64,000 bases of DNA from Fluviibacter phosphoraccumulans_A (GTDB lineage: Bacteria; Pseudomonadota; Gammaproteobacteria; Burkholderiales; Rhodocyclaceae). Shown here in pieces: positions 17,244 to 25,820 of the stretch. Both the position numbers and the translations under genes were made by a program. The notes beneath the pieces are model-generated. The model worked only from the letters and a program-made list of their open reading frames with translations, searched no databases and had not been told where the DNA came from. The DNA is taken from contig CP126743.1 in NCBI GenBank assembly GCA_036287865.1, forward strand, positions 1-64,000. Direction: 5' to 3'. The stretch's first letter is position 1. Every line of letters begins with the position of its first letter.

Positions 17244-18710
17244 TTAGAAATTAAAGATGGCACGCACACCTGCAACCAGCTCGTTTTGAATACGGGCACC
17301 CGTCGGTGAATTAGGGTTCGGGATTCCTGCGCCCGGGTTGTAGATGTATTGAATATCTGGCTGCAAGACGAACCACGGTTTCACCTGATACTGATAGGTC
17401 AACTCACTCATCCACTCGTTTGTTGGGATTGGTCCCGATGTGCCTGAATACATATAGGCATCGCGTGTGGCATTCGCATACGAGCTACTCACCTGTGCAT
17501 AACCAAAGCCGAGACCAAACGTATCCGCTGCACGATTCTTAAGCGGACTGCGCATCAAGAGCCCAAAGTTAGCGCTCATGGCAATGGTGTTGCGATCTTG
17601 CTGTGGTGCGCCCATAACCCGGCCAAATAGCGAGAGCGTTCTATTGGGGTCTACGTCATCGCGCCAGATCAACTGATCGGCCACACCATAAATAGCGTAG
17701 TTGCCTTTATGCATCTCGGCGTTACCATTTGATTTATCAGCGTCGGCCAGCGCAAAACCTGCGCTATCAAATTGTTGATCGGCAAACGGCAAGCTATTGT
17801 ACCAGGCACCAATCTTGTAAGTCCAACCTAGCGGCTGAATCTTACCGGGTGACACCATGCTGCCTAACGACGGATAAGAGAATTGCGCTTCAACAATCGA
17901 CAAGGTGCCCTGGCCTAAACCGAACTGCATGCCATGTAGATTGTTGAGTTGGGCATTGTCTAACCACTGTTTCGCCGGCGAGCCGTTATATACGCCGGCC
18001 AGAATCTGGACGCCATCTACCGGGTGCGCCGAAAAGCGCACACCCAGCGACGAGAGCGGGTACGCCGGCCCGCCACCTGGCATGTTGTACGAAGGCAAGG
18101 TCGCCCACCCGAACATGGTATTTATAAAATACAACGCATTCGAGCTGACCATGTATTCTTGGTCGAGACTTTGCTGACCGATCTTGATATCTAAACGGTC
18201 TTCTTCCAGGAACTTCTGGTCATACCAGAGCTCCCACATACGCGTTGTTGATTCAGTCTGGATACCGCTGATGGTTTGCAAAGCCTGAACGTTGTAGTTT
18301 TGGACACCGAGACCGCCACGAATATTCAGAAAGCTGGCATTAAACAAACCACCATAGTGACCAAAGCCCCGGTTGGTATCCATCTGCAAAACAACCTGTG
18401 TGATGCCATCGTAGCCAAAGCCTTGCTTTGCACCTCCCATGGTATTGCCAAGATATTCCTCAATATCCTGGATGCCCAAGGTAATCCCGTAATTGCTGAG
18501 GCTTTTTCGTAAGCCCCACATATCACCCAATAAAGCCGGGCTTCGGTTAACGCCATCCAGGAATCCAAATACGCCACGCGAGGCTTCCAGTTCATCACCA
18601 GACGCTGGAATAGACACTGGCGGAGGAACGGCATAGGACTTTTGTGTCAAAACAAGGGCAATTAAAACAAGCAGACTGACTTTGACGACCGATTTTTTCA
18701 ACAAATTCAT
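17244..18710 (-). CDS. OprB-family outer-membrane porin
   Basis: The 488-residue precursor has a signal peptide (LLVLIALVLTQKSYA) and a long beta-barrel. Segments such as YGITLGIQDIEEYLGNTMGG, FNASFLNIRGG, WYDQKFLEEDRLDIKIGQQSL and the final GVRAIFNF (terminal aromatic residue) resemble the carbohydrate-selective OprB porins. Despite the family name, the Fur-type operator array just upstream and the DyP-peroxidase partner suggest passage of an iron-related solute rather than sugar. It is the first gene of a three-gene operon. Confidence 0.85.
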   Translation of the reverse strand: MNLLKKSVVKVSLLVLIALVLTQKSYAVPPPVSIPASGDELEASRGVFGFLDGVNRSPALLGDMWGLRKSLSNYGITLGIQDIEEYLGNTMGGAKQGFGYDGITQVVLQMDTNRGFGHYGGLFNASFLNIRGGLGVQNYNVQALQTISGIQTESTTRMWELWYDQKFLEEDRLDIKIGQQSLDQEYMVSSNALYFINTMFGWATLPSYNMPGGGPAYPLSSLGVRFSAHPVDGVQILAGVYNGSPAKQWLDNAQLNNLHGMQFGLGQGTLSIVEAQFSYPSLGSMVSPGKIQPLGWTYKIGAWYNSLPFADQQFDSAGFALADADKSNGNAEMHKGNYAIYGVADQLIWRDDVDPNRTLSLFGRVMGAPQQDRNTIAMSANFGLLMRSPLKNRAADTFGLGFGYAQVSSSYANATRDAYMYSGTSGPIPTNEWMSELTYQYQVKPWFVLQPDIQYIYNPGAGIPNPNSPTGARIQNELVAGVRAIFNF

Positions 18711-18750
18711 AGAGATAAGTTAGCTTCGAGGTTGGGCTTTTTTATTTGAA

Positions 18751-18804
18751 CGAGAATTATTATCATTTATTGGAGAATTAAAATCAATTGAGAATCATTG
18801 TCAA
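18751..18804 (-). promoter_or_regulatory. Promoter of the porin operon with an array of Fur-like boxes
   Basis: On the plus strand CGAGAATTATTATCA (18751-18765) and TGAGAATCATTGTCA (18789-18803) each match TGATAATNATTATCA at 12 of 14 positions. A weaker copy at 18772-18786 matches at 10 of 14. On the minus strand TTGACA (18804-18799), a 16-base spacer and TTTAAT (18782-18777) form a promoter that two of the boxes cover. This predicts tight iron-dependent repression of the porin/propeller/peroxidase operon. Confidence 0.8.
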
Positions 18805-18868
18805 CACAGCGTCTGCTTGCAGCTTAAAAAAATAAACGAAGGCAGCGCTCTTCTCGTAAAATGCGGAA

Positions 18869-19741
18869 ATGACACATGCCGCGCCACCGCCCAAGCTGAC
18901 CCAGTACCTGCGACTGATGCGGGCACACCGCCCGATCGGTACGCTGTTGCTGTTGTGGCCGACCTATTGGGCGCTTTGGCTGGCGGCCGATGGCGCACCG
19001 CCCTTGCTGGTGTTGGTGATTTTTACGCTGGGCACGTTTTTTATGCGCTCTGCCGGCTGCGTGATCAACGATCTGGCCGACCGTAATTTTGATGGGCACG
19101 TAGCCCGCACTAAAGACCGACTGCTGGTGGCTGGTTGGGTGACACCGCGTGAAGCCCTGGCGGTATTTGTGGTACTGGTGACGCTAGCCGCGGTAACGGT
19201 ACTCCCGATCATCAGCCCGCTGCTGCTGGTGCTGGCATTGATTGCCGTGTTTCTGGCGGCATCGTACCCGTTCACCAAACGTTTTCTGGCGATTCCTCAG
19301 GGGTATCTGGGCATTGCCTTTGGCTTCGGGATCCCCATGGCGTTTGCCGCGATTGATCACACGGTACCGGCGGAAGCCTGGTGGCTGCTATTGGCAAATA
19401 TTTTCTGGGCGGTGGCCTACGACACCGAGTATGCGATGGTAGACCGACCGGACGACCTGAAGATTGGCATCAAAACGTCGGCGATTACCTTTGGCCGTTT
19501 TGATGTAACAGCGATCATGCTGTGTTACACGGCAACACTGCTGATTCTGGCAGGCGTGGGTGTGTCTCTAAGCCTGAGCTGGCCGTACTGGACCGGGCTC
19601 ATCGTTGCCGCCGGCATTGCGCTCTATCACTACACGCTGATCCGTGACCGGGACACCACGCGCTGCTTTGCCGCTTTTATGCATAACAACTGGTTTGGTG
19701 CCGCAGTCTTTGCCGGCATTCTGCTCGATACGCTGATTTGA
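18869..19741 (+). CDS. ubiA: 4-hydroxybenzoate octaprenyltransferase
   Basis: The 290-residue integral membrane enzyme attaches the polyprenyl tail to 4-hydroxybenzoate in ubiquinone synthesis. Both Asp-rich motifs that bind Mg-diphosphate are present: INDLADRNFDGHVARTKDR and YDTEYAMVDRPDDLKIGIKT. About eight hydrophobic segments follow the short N-terminus. ubiD starts 19 bases downstream, so two steps of one pathway are adjacent. The start at 18869 has only a weak GGAA upstream. The porin operon is divergent, and its Fur-box region ends about 65 bases before this start. Confidence 0.95.
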   Translation: MTHAAPPPKLTQYLRLMRAHRPIGTLLLLWPTYWALWLAADGAPPLLVLVIFTLGTFFMRSAGCVINDLADRNFDGHVARTKDRLLVAGWVTPREALAVFVVLVTLAAVTVLPIISPLLLVLALIAVFLAASYPFTKRFLAIPQGYLGIAFGFGIPMAFAAIDHTVPAEAWWLLLANIFWAVAYDTEYAMVDRPDDLKIGIKTSAITFGRFDVTAIMLCYTATLLILAGVGVSLSLSWPYWTGLIVAAGIALYHYTLIRDRDTTRCFAAFMHNNWFGAAVFAGILLDTLI

Positions 19742-19760
19742 CCTGCGGATAAATCACCCC

Positions 19761-21242
19761 ATGAACTACCACGACCTACGCGGCTTTATTGCCCAACTGG
19801 AACAGATGGGTGAACTGAAACGAATCACCGTACCGGTGAGCCCGCATCTGGAGATGACGGAGATCTGCGACCGGGTGTTGCGCGCAGGCGGCCCGGCGAT
19901 TCTATTTGAAAACCCGACAGGATTTAACACGCCGGTTTTGGGCAACCTGTTCGGCACGGTTCGCCGTGTGGCTTTAGGGATGGGGCAGGATGTTGCGACC
20001 GAAGCCGAGGCACTGGCGAAACTACGTGAAGTGGGCAAGGTGTTATCAGTTCTGAAGGAACCTGAGCCTCCAAAGGGCTTTAAGGATGCCTGGGAAAAAC
20101 TCCCACTGCTCAAACAGGTGCTGACGATGTCACCCAAGCTGGTGTCATCCGCACCGTGCCAGGAAGTGGTACTGGAAGGCAAGGATGTGGATCTCTCCCG
20201 TCTGCCGATCCAGCATTGCTGGCCGGGCGATGTAGCACCGCTGATAACCTGGGGTCTGACTGTAACGCGTGGGCCCAATAAGACACGACAGAATCTGGGC
20301 ATCTACCGCCAGCAATTACTCGGACCCAATAAGCTGATCATGCGCTGGCTGGCGCATCGCGGCGGCGCTCTGGATTTCCGCGACCATCAACTGACCAATC
20401 CGGGACAACCTTTCCCGGTGGCGGTAGTGCTAGGCTGCGACCCGGCGACGATTCTGGGTGCCGTAACGCCCGTGCCGGATACGCTGTCGGAGTATCAATT
20501 TGCCGGGCTGCTGCGCGGCAAGAAAACCGAACTGGTGAAGTGCCTGGGTTCCACATTGCAGGTACCCGCCTCTGCCGAGATCGTTCTTGAAGGCGTGATT
20601 CATCCAAATGAGATGGCCCTGGAAGGCCCTTATGGCGATCACACCGGTTACTACAACGAACAGACCGAGTTCCCGGTGTTTACGGTTGAACGCATGACCA
20701 TGCGCAAGAACCCGATCTACCACTCCACCTATACTGGCAAACCACCTGATGAACCAACGATGCTGGGTGTAGCGCTGAATGAAGTGTTTGTGCCGCTGCT
20801 GCAAAAACAATTTCCGGAAATTACCGATTTCTATCTACCCCCAGAAGGCTGCTCTTATCGACTAGCCGTGGTGAGCATTCGTAAACAATATGCCGGGCAT
20901 GCGCGCCGCGTCATGATGGGCGTATGGAGTTTCTTGCGCCAGTTTATGTACACCAAATTCATTATCGTGGTGGACGACGATGTGAACATTCGTGACTGGA
21001 AAGAAGTGATCTGGGCCATGACCACACGCATGGATGCCACACGCGACACGATGCTAGTAGACAACACACCGATCGATTATCTGGACTTTGCCTCACCGGT
21101 GGCTGGCCTGGGTAGCAAGATGGGGCTGGATGCCACCAACAAGTGGCCTGGTGAAACGAACCGCGAATGGGGCACGCCCATTACGCATAACCCCGCCGTG
21201 AAGGCCCGCGTTGATGCCATGTGGGCGGAGCTGGGGCTTTAA
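19761..21242 (+). CDS. ubiD: 3-polyprenyl-4-hydroxybenzoate decarboxylase (prenylated-FMN dependent)
   Basis: The 493-residue length is standard for UbiD. The enzyme removes the carboxyl group from polyprenyl-hydroxybenzoate using prenylated FMN. Visible family features are LRGFIAQLEQMGELKRI at the N-terminus, NLGIYRQQLLGPNKLIMRW, the GPYGDHTGYYNEQTEFPVF segment with catalytic-region Glu/Asp residues, and the C-terminal KWPGETNREWGTP. No ubiX gene for cofactor synthesis is in the window. The stop lies 15 bases from the end of the convergent thioesterase gene. Confidence 0.96.
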   Translation: MNYHDLRGFIAQLEQMGELKRITVPVSPHLEMTEICDRVLRAGGPAILFENPTGFNTPVLGNLFGTVRRVALGMGQDVATEAEALAKLREVGKVLSVLKEPEPPKGFKDAWEKLPLLKQVLTMSPKLVSSAPCQEVVLEGKDVDLSRLPIQHCWPGDVAPLITWGLTVTRGPNKTRQNLGIYRQQLLGPNKLIMRWLAHRGGALDFRDHQLTNPGQPFPVAVVLGCDPATILGAVTPVPDTLSEYQFAGLLRGKKTELVKCLGSTLQVPASAEIVLEGVIHPNEMALEGPYGDHTGYYNEQTEFPVFTVERMTMRKNPIYHSTYTGKPPDEPTMLGVALNEVFVPLLQKQFPEITDFYLPPEGCSYRLAVVSIRKQYAGHARRVMMGVWSFLRQFMYTKFIIVVDDDVNIRDWKEVIWAMTTRMDATRDTMLVDNTPIDYLDFASPVAGLGSKMGLDATNKWPGETNREWGTPITHNPAVKARVDAMWAELGL

Positions 21243-21257
21243 TCCCTAACCCGTTGT

Positions 21258-21653
21258 TTAGGCAGCTGGCAACTCGCGCTTGCTGCCATCGGCGTTGAGC
21301 GCCACGTAGGTGATCAGCGCTTCGGTCACTTTGACGGTCACCGGATTATCCGGATGGCGTTCGGCATACATCTGCACTTTGATCGTGACCGATGTCTTGC
21401 CGCGTTTTTCAACTTCGGCAAAGAAGGTGACGATGTCACCAATCGACACTGGTTGGTGAAACTGGATGGTGTTCACAGCCACCGTGGCAATGCGGCCACG
21501 CGCGACCTTGTGACCCAGAACCGCACCGGCCAGATCGATATAGCCCATCGTCCACCCACCAAATACATCGCCATACATGTTGGCACCTGACGGCATGGAA
21601 ATGACCTTGAGCACAGGAAGCAGGTCGGGCAAGGTACAAGGGGTATCGATCAT
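21258..21653 (-). CDS. Acyl-CoA thioesterase, hotdog fold (YciA-like)
   Basis: The 131-residue single hotdog-domain protein is the normal size for YciA/acyl-CoA hydrolases. MPSGANMYGDVFGGWTMGYIDLAG carries the Asn and Asp region of the active site and the central helix, and FHQPVSIGDIVTFFAEVEKRGKTS is the family's second conserved stretch. It is transcribed convergently with ubiD and divergently from the ABC exporter gene. Confidence 0.9.
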   Translation of the reverse strand: MIDTPCTLPDLLPVLKVISMPSGANMYGDVFGGWTMGYIDLAGAVLGHKVARGRIATVAVNTIQFHQPVSIGDIVTFFAEVEKRGKTSVTIKVQMYAERHPDNPVTVKVTEALITYVALNADGSKRELPAA

Positions 21654-21716
21654 GGCATTCGCACTATAAAGATTTAAACTACGGGTGTTATTTTAAAGTC
21701 ATCAAGGCGAAAACGC

Positions 21717-23516
21717 ATGTCGCGTCATGGAAATAAACCGGTCGGCCCTGCCAGTAACGAGCCCTTACACGTCTGGACAACGCTGAAATCGCTGCTGCCC
21801 TGGCTCTGGGCCTACCGCGGGCGAATGATCGCGGCTTTTGGCTGCTTGCTACTGGCAAAACTGGCCAGTGTGTACGTGTCTATTGTATTCAAAAACATGA
21901 TCGACGATTTGAGTGGCAGCCAGCATGTCGTTCTGGTGTTGCCGGTTGGTTTGCTGTTGCTTTACGGCTTCTCGCGCCTGGCCAGCACCGGGTTTACCGA
22001 GCTGCGCGAAATTCTTTTTGTACGCGTTACGCAACAGGCAATTCGGCGGATTGCACTGTCTGTCTTTACCCATCTCCACAATCTCTCTCTGCGCTTTCAT
22101 CTGGAGCGCCAGACCGGTGGCGTATCGCGCGATATCGACCGCGGCACCCGCGCCATCTCTAATCTGATTAGCTACACACTGTATTCCATATTACCCACAC
22201 TGATTGAACTGCTGCTGGTGATGGGTGTGCTGGCCTACAAATATGACCAGGTGTTTGTGTGGATTACGCTGGCTTCGATTGTTTGTTACGTGGCATTCAC
22301 GGTGGTGATATCCAACTGGCGCATTCACATTCGACGTGCAGTGAATGAGGCAGACTCGGCAGCCAATACGCGCGCCATCGACAGCCTGATCAACTACGAG
22401 ACGGTGAAGTACTTTAATAACGAAGCCTTCGAGCTTAATCGCTACGATAAAGCCATGCGCCGCTGGGAAGACGCTTCGGTACGTAGCCAGATGACCCTAA
22501 CGATGTTGAACATGGGGCAGCAGCTGATTATTGTGATCGGCCTGGTGGCCATGATGTGGCATGCGGCACAGGGGGTTGTGGCTGGCACGATGACCGTGGG
22601 GGACCTGGTGCTGGTCAATGCCTTCCTGATCCAGCTGTATATGCCGCTTAATTTCTTCGGCGTGGTTTACCGCGAGATCCGCCAGGCGCTGACCGATATC
22701 GAACGCATGTTCGGTTTGCTCAATACACAACGTGAAATCGTCGACGCCCCCGATGCCCGCGCACTCCCGGAAGCACCGATTAGCGTGTTCTTCGATAGCG
22801 TGGATTTTTCCTACGACCCGGCAAGACCGATCCTGAGCAATGTGTCTTTTGAAATCCCTGCCGGAAAAACCGTGGCCGCCGTTGGCCACTCGGGCGCAGG
22901 CAAATCCACATTGGCGCGCCTGATTTATCATTTTTATGATGTTACGGGCGGCCGCATTCTGATGAACGGGATTGATGTCCACAAGATTGAGCAAAGCAGC
23001 CTATGCGGTGGCATCGCCATCGTGCCGCAGGATACCGTGCTCTTTAACGACACACTCTATTACAACATTCTCTACGGCAACCCCACTGCGAGCCGTGAAC
23101 AGGTGATTGCAGCGGCAAAGGCTGCACATTTACACGAGTTTGTTGAAACACTGCCGGACGGCTACGACGCCAAGGTCGGCGAACGCGGTCTCAAACTTTC
23201 TGGTGGTGAAAAGCAACGCGTCGCGATTGCACGCGCCTTACTGAAAAACCCACCCATCCTCGTTTTTGATGAGGCGACTTCGGCGCTGGACTCCAAAACT
23301 GAAAAAGCCATTCAGGCCAGCATGAATGTGGCTGCGCGCGGCCGCACGACATTGATTATTGCCCACCGCTTATCGACGGTGATGAACGCCGATGAAATTA
23401 TTGTGCTCGACGCCGGCCGCATTGTAGAGCGTGGTCGTCATGCCGCCTTGCTGGCTGCCAATGGTTTATATGCCCAGATGTGGGCGCTACAACAGCAGGA
23501 TCGCGAGGCTGAATAA
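21717..23516 (+). CDS. Atm1-type ABC exporter (fused membrane and ATPase domains)
   Basis: The 599-residue half-transporter is expected to act as a homodimer in the inner membrane. The six-helix membrane domain (about residues 30-330) contains the stretch NEADSAANTRAIDSLINYETVKYFNNEAFE, typical of Atm1/HMT1/ABCB7 relatives that export glutathione-linked metal or persulfide compounds. The ATPase domain has Walker A GHSGAGKST, signature LKLSGGEKQRVAIARALLK, Walker B ILVFDEATSALD and IIAHRLSTV. The first of two possible roles is metal/thiol detoxification; support of Fe-S assembly is the other. It stands alone, with hdeD-like 80 bases downstream. Confidence 0.9.
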   Translation: MSRHGNKPVGPASNEPLHVWTTLKSLLPWLWAYRGRMIAAFGCLLLAKLASVYVSIVFKNMIDDLSGSQHVVLVLPVGLLLLYGFSRLASTGFTELREILFVRVTQQAIRRIALSVFTHLHNLSLRFHLERQTGGVSRDIDRGTRAISNLISYTLYSILPTLIELLLVMGVLAYKYDQVFVWITLASIVCYVAFTVVISNWRIHIRRAVNEADSAANTRAIDSLINYETVKYFNNEAFELNRYDKAMRRWEDASVRSQMTLTMLNMGQQLIIVIGLVAMMWHAAQGVVAGTMTVGDLVLVNAFLIQLYMPLNFFGVVYREIRQALTDIERMFGLLNTQREIVDAPDARALPEAPISVFFDSVDFSYDPARPILSNVSFEIPAGKTVAAVGHSGAGKSTLARLIYHFYDVTGGRILMNGIDVHKIEQSSLCGGIAIVPQDTVLFNDTLYYNILYGNPTASREQVIAAAKAAHLHEFVETLPDGYDAKVGERGLKLSGGEKQRVAIARALLKNPPILVFDEATSALDSKTEKAIQASMNVAARGRTTLIIAHRLSTVMNADEIIVLDAGRIVERGRHAALLAANGLYAQMWALQQQDREAE

Positions 23517-23596
23517 GCTTTGTGTCACAAACCCCAAGTAGAATGTCGATTCCGCTTTATCTGCAACGTTTTGCTTTAATTTGAAGGATTACTTTT

Positions 23597-24172
23597 ATGG
23601 CGTTACTCACTTCTCAACTCACCGATGTCCAGGCCAAGGTGCTGGGCGCAGTTGCCAACCGCCCAGGCACACTGATCTGGATGGGTTTACTGATGATCGT
23701 TCTAGGCACCATCTGTATCATGGAAGAAACGCTGTTCTCCATTGCTTCGATCAGCCTGGTGGGCGGCTTTGCGCTGGCCGCCGGCATTATGCAGGCACTA
23801 CATGCACTACAGGCCAAGGGCTGGAAGTCGGTATCGATCCAGATGGTGTTTGCCATGATCTATATCGCGATTGGCGTGATCATTTGGGTCTCACCGGAAG
23901 CGGCACTAGAAGGCGTGACGCTGTATCTGGCAACCCTGTTCTTTGCGACGGGTCTATTGCGCCTGATGACGGCATTCCAGCATACGGCTTTTAGCGGCTG
24001 GTTCATGCCGCTGGTATCGGCAGCCTTGTCGATTCTACTGGGCGGCCTGATCCTTGCTGGCTGGCCGGATAACAGCACCTGGGTGCCAGGCATGCTAATC
24101 GCTATTGAATTGCTCTTGCAAGGCTGGTCACTGTTCTTCCTGGGCATTGCTGCCAAAAAAGCCGTACGCTAG
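23597..24172 (+). CDS. HdeD family membrane protein (DUF308)
   Basis: The 191-residue protein has six hydrophobic segments arranged as DUF308 repeats (LIWMGLLMIVLGTICIM, MVFAMIYIAIGVIIWV, LVSAALSILLGGLILAGWP). HdeD of E. coli is linked to acid resistance at high cell density; the role of other members is unclear. AAGGATTACTTTT precedes the ATG. The stop is TAG at 24170, and a second in-frame TAG pair lies downstream. It converges on the ribosomal operon end. Confidence 0.85.
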   Translation: MALLTSQLTDVQAKVLGAVANRPGTLIWMGLLMIVLGTICIMEETLFSIASISLVGGFALAAGIMQALHALQAKGWKSVSIQMVFAMIYIAIGVIIWVSPEAALEGVTLYLATLFFATGLLRLMTAFQHTAFSGWFMPLVSAALSILLGGLILAGWPDNSTWVPGMLIAIELLLQGWSLFFLGIAAKKAVR

Positions 24173-24192
24173 TCGCGTCTTTTTGCTTCTGA

Positions 24193-24253
24193 CGTTGTTG
24201 CGTGGTGCTCGCTCCCTCGACTAACCCCGTGTTATGTCTTGGTCGCTGCGCGC
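24193..24253 (-). repeat. Dispersed intergenic repeat, copy A
   Basis: Read on the minus strand this 61-base stretch matches a second copy at 60326-60385 (plus strand). The first 21 bases agree at 19 positions (core CAGCGACC-AGACATA) and the last 19 at 17 (core AGCGAGCAC--CGCAACAACG), with a divergent centre. It lies between the convergent hdeD-like and rplQ genes and has no coding potential. Confidence 0.6.
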
Positions 24254-24306
24254 CACACGCCTAGCTAGTAGCAAAAATCCTGCAACCGCGAATCCTGTGG
24301 ACTAAA

Positions 24307-24337
24307 TAAAAAACCCAGAGCCGAGGCTGGGTTTTTT
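24307..24337. terminator. Bidirectional terminator at the end of the alpha operon
   Basis: AAAACCCAG and CTGGGTTTT form a strong stem around an 8-base loop, with A-rich sequence on one side and T-rich on the other, so it can work in both directions. It lies just after the rplQ stop (minus strand), and the hdeD-like gene on the plus strand ends about 135 bases before it. Confidence 0.88.
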
Positions 24338-24361
24338 ATTGGGTACTGACTTAACTTTTGG

Positions 24362-24760
24362 TTAAGCAGCAGCCTCTTCTGTTTCAACCGCTTCAACACC
24401 TTCCGGACGGTCAACCAGTTCTACGTAGGCGATCGGTGCATTGTCGCCTGGGCGGAAGCCGGCTTTCAGAATACGGGTGTAGCCACCTGGACGTGCCTGG
24501 TAACGTGGGCCGAGTTCGTTGAAGAGCTTAACAACCATTTCACGATCACGCAGACGGGCAAATGCCAGACGGCGGTTTGCCAGCGTCGGAGCCTTGGCCA
24601 GGGTGATGATCGGTTCAACGACGCGACGCAGTTCCTTGGCTTTAGGCACTGTGATGCGAATAGCTTCGTAACGCAGCAGGGCGTTGGTCAGGTTGCGCAA
24701 CATAGCCAGACGGTGGCTGCTGGTGCGATTCAGTTTGCGAAGACCATGACGGTGACGCAT
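24362..24760 (-). CDS. rplQ: 50S ribosomal protein L17
   Basis: The 132-residue protein starts MRHRHGLRKLNRTSSHRLAM, the classic L17 N-terminus, and contains ITVPKAKELRRVVEPIITLAK. It is the last gene of the alpha operon, 27 bases after rpoA, and is followed by a strong terminator. The acidic C-terminus (VEAVETEEAAA) is common in this class. Confidence 0.97.
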   Translation of the reverse strand: MRHRHGLRKLNRTSSHRLAMLRNLTNALLRYEAIRITVPKAKELRRVVEPIITLAKAPTLANRRLAFARLRDREMVVKLFNELGPRYQARPGGYTRILKAGFRPGDNAPIAYVELVDRPEGVEAVETEEAAA

Positions 24761-24787
24761 GATGAGTTCCTTTCGTTAATCCGGCGA

Positions 24788-25765
24788 TCAATTACGCTCG
24801 AGACCGGCCAGTGGCCAGTTGTCGAGGCGCATACCCAATGTGAGGCCACGCGATGCGAGGACATCCTTGATTTCGTTGAGCGACTTGCGACCCAGGTTCG
24901 GGGTCTTGAGCAACTCGTTTTCGGTACGCTGAATCAGGTCGCCAATGTAATAGATGTTTTCAGCCTTCAGGCAGTTGGCCGAGCGCACTGTGAGCTCAAG
25001 GTCGTCGACCGGCTTGAGCAGTACAGGGTCGATCGGGGCCGACTTGCCACCGTCAGCTCCATTAGTAGTGCCTTCGAGGTCTGCAAACAGCGACATCTGA
25101 TCAATCAGAATACGTGCAGCAACGCGCACGGCTTCTTCAGGATCGATAACGCCGTTGGTTTCAATATCCATTACCAGCTTGTCGAGGTCAGTACGCTGTT
25201 CGACACGGGCGGCTTCTACCGAGTAAGCAACGCGGCGTACCGGGCTGAAGCTGGCGTCCAGCATCAGATGACCGATAACCTTGTGCTCTTCCGCTTGCTT
25301 GCGCTGGTTGGCAGGCACGTAACCACGGCCCTTTTCAACCTTGATTTCCATATCCAGCTTGCCGCCGGCATGAATGTGCGCAAGTACGTGGTCCGGGTTG
25401 ATGATTTCTACATCATGCGGTACTTCGATATCCGAAGCGCGCACAACGCCTTCACCCGACTTGCTAACCTTGACCACAACTTCATTGCGGCTGTGCAATT
25501 TGAACACAACGCCCTTCAGATTGAGGAGCAGGTCAACAACGTCTTCCTGAACGCCGTCGATGGTGGAGTACTCGTGTACAACGCCGTCGATCTTGACTTC
25601 GGTTGGCGCATAGCCTTCCATGGAAGACAGCAGGATACGACGCAGTGCATTACCCAGCGTATGACCATAACCACGCTCGAACGGTTCCATGACCACTTTG
25701 GCGTAAACCGGAGAGATGGTCTGGACATTGATGCTGCGCGGCTTCAATAGTGCATTTCCTTGCAT
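24788..25765 (-). CDS. rpoA: RNA polymerase alpha subunit
   Basis: The 325-residue product starts MQGNALLKPRSINVQ at 25765, preceded by AGGAA; an extension to 25789 is open but unlike the family. The N-terminal assembly domain contains GYGHTLGNALRRILLSSMEG. After an acidic linker the C-terminal domain has LTVRSANCLKAENIYYIGDL, which binds UP elements and activators. It lies 55 bases after rpsD. Confidence 0.97.
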   Translation of the reverse strand: MQGNALLKPRSINVQTISPVYAKVVMEPFERGYGHTLGNALRRILLSSMEGYAPTEVKIDGVVHEYSTIDGVQEDVVDLLLNLKGVVFKLHSRNEVVVKVSKSGEGVVRASDIEVPHDVEIINPDHVLAHIHAGGKLDMEIKVEKGRGYVPANQRKQAEEHKVIGHLMLDASFSPVRRVAYSVEAARVEQRTDLDKLVMDIETNGVIDPEEAVRVAARILIDQMSLFADLEGTTNGADGGKSAPIDPVLLKPVDDLELTVRSANCLKAENIYYIGDLIQRTENELLKTPNLGRKSLNEIKDVLASRGLTLGMRLDNWPLAGLERN

Positions 25766-25820
25766 GAGCGATTCCTGTTTAAGATTCAAAGTAAGCTGAA
25801 AACTCAGTGAGCCTTAAGGC

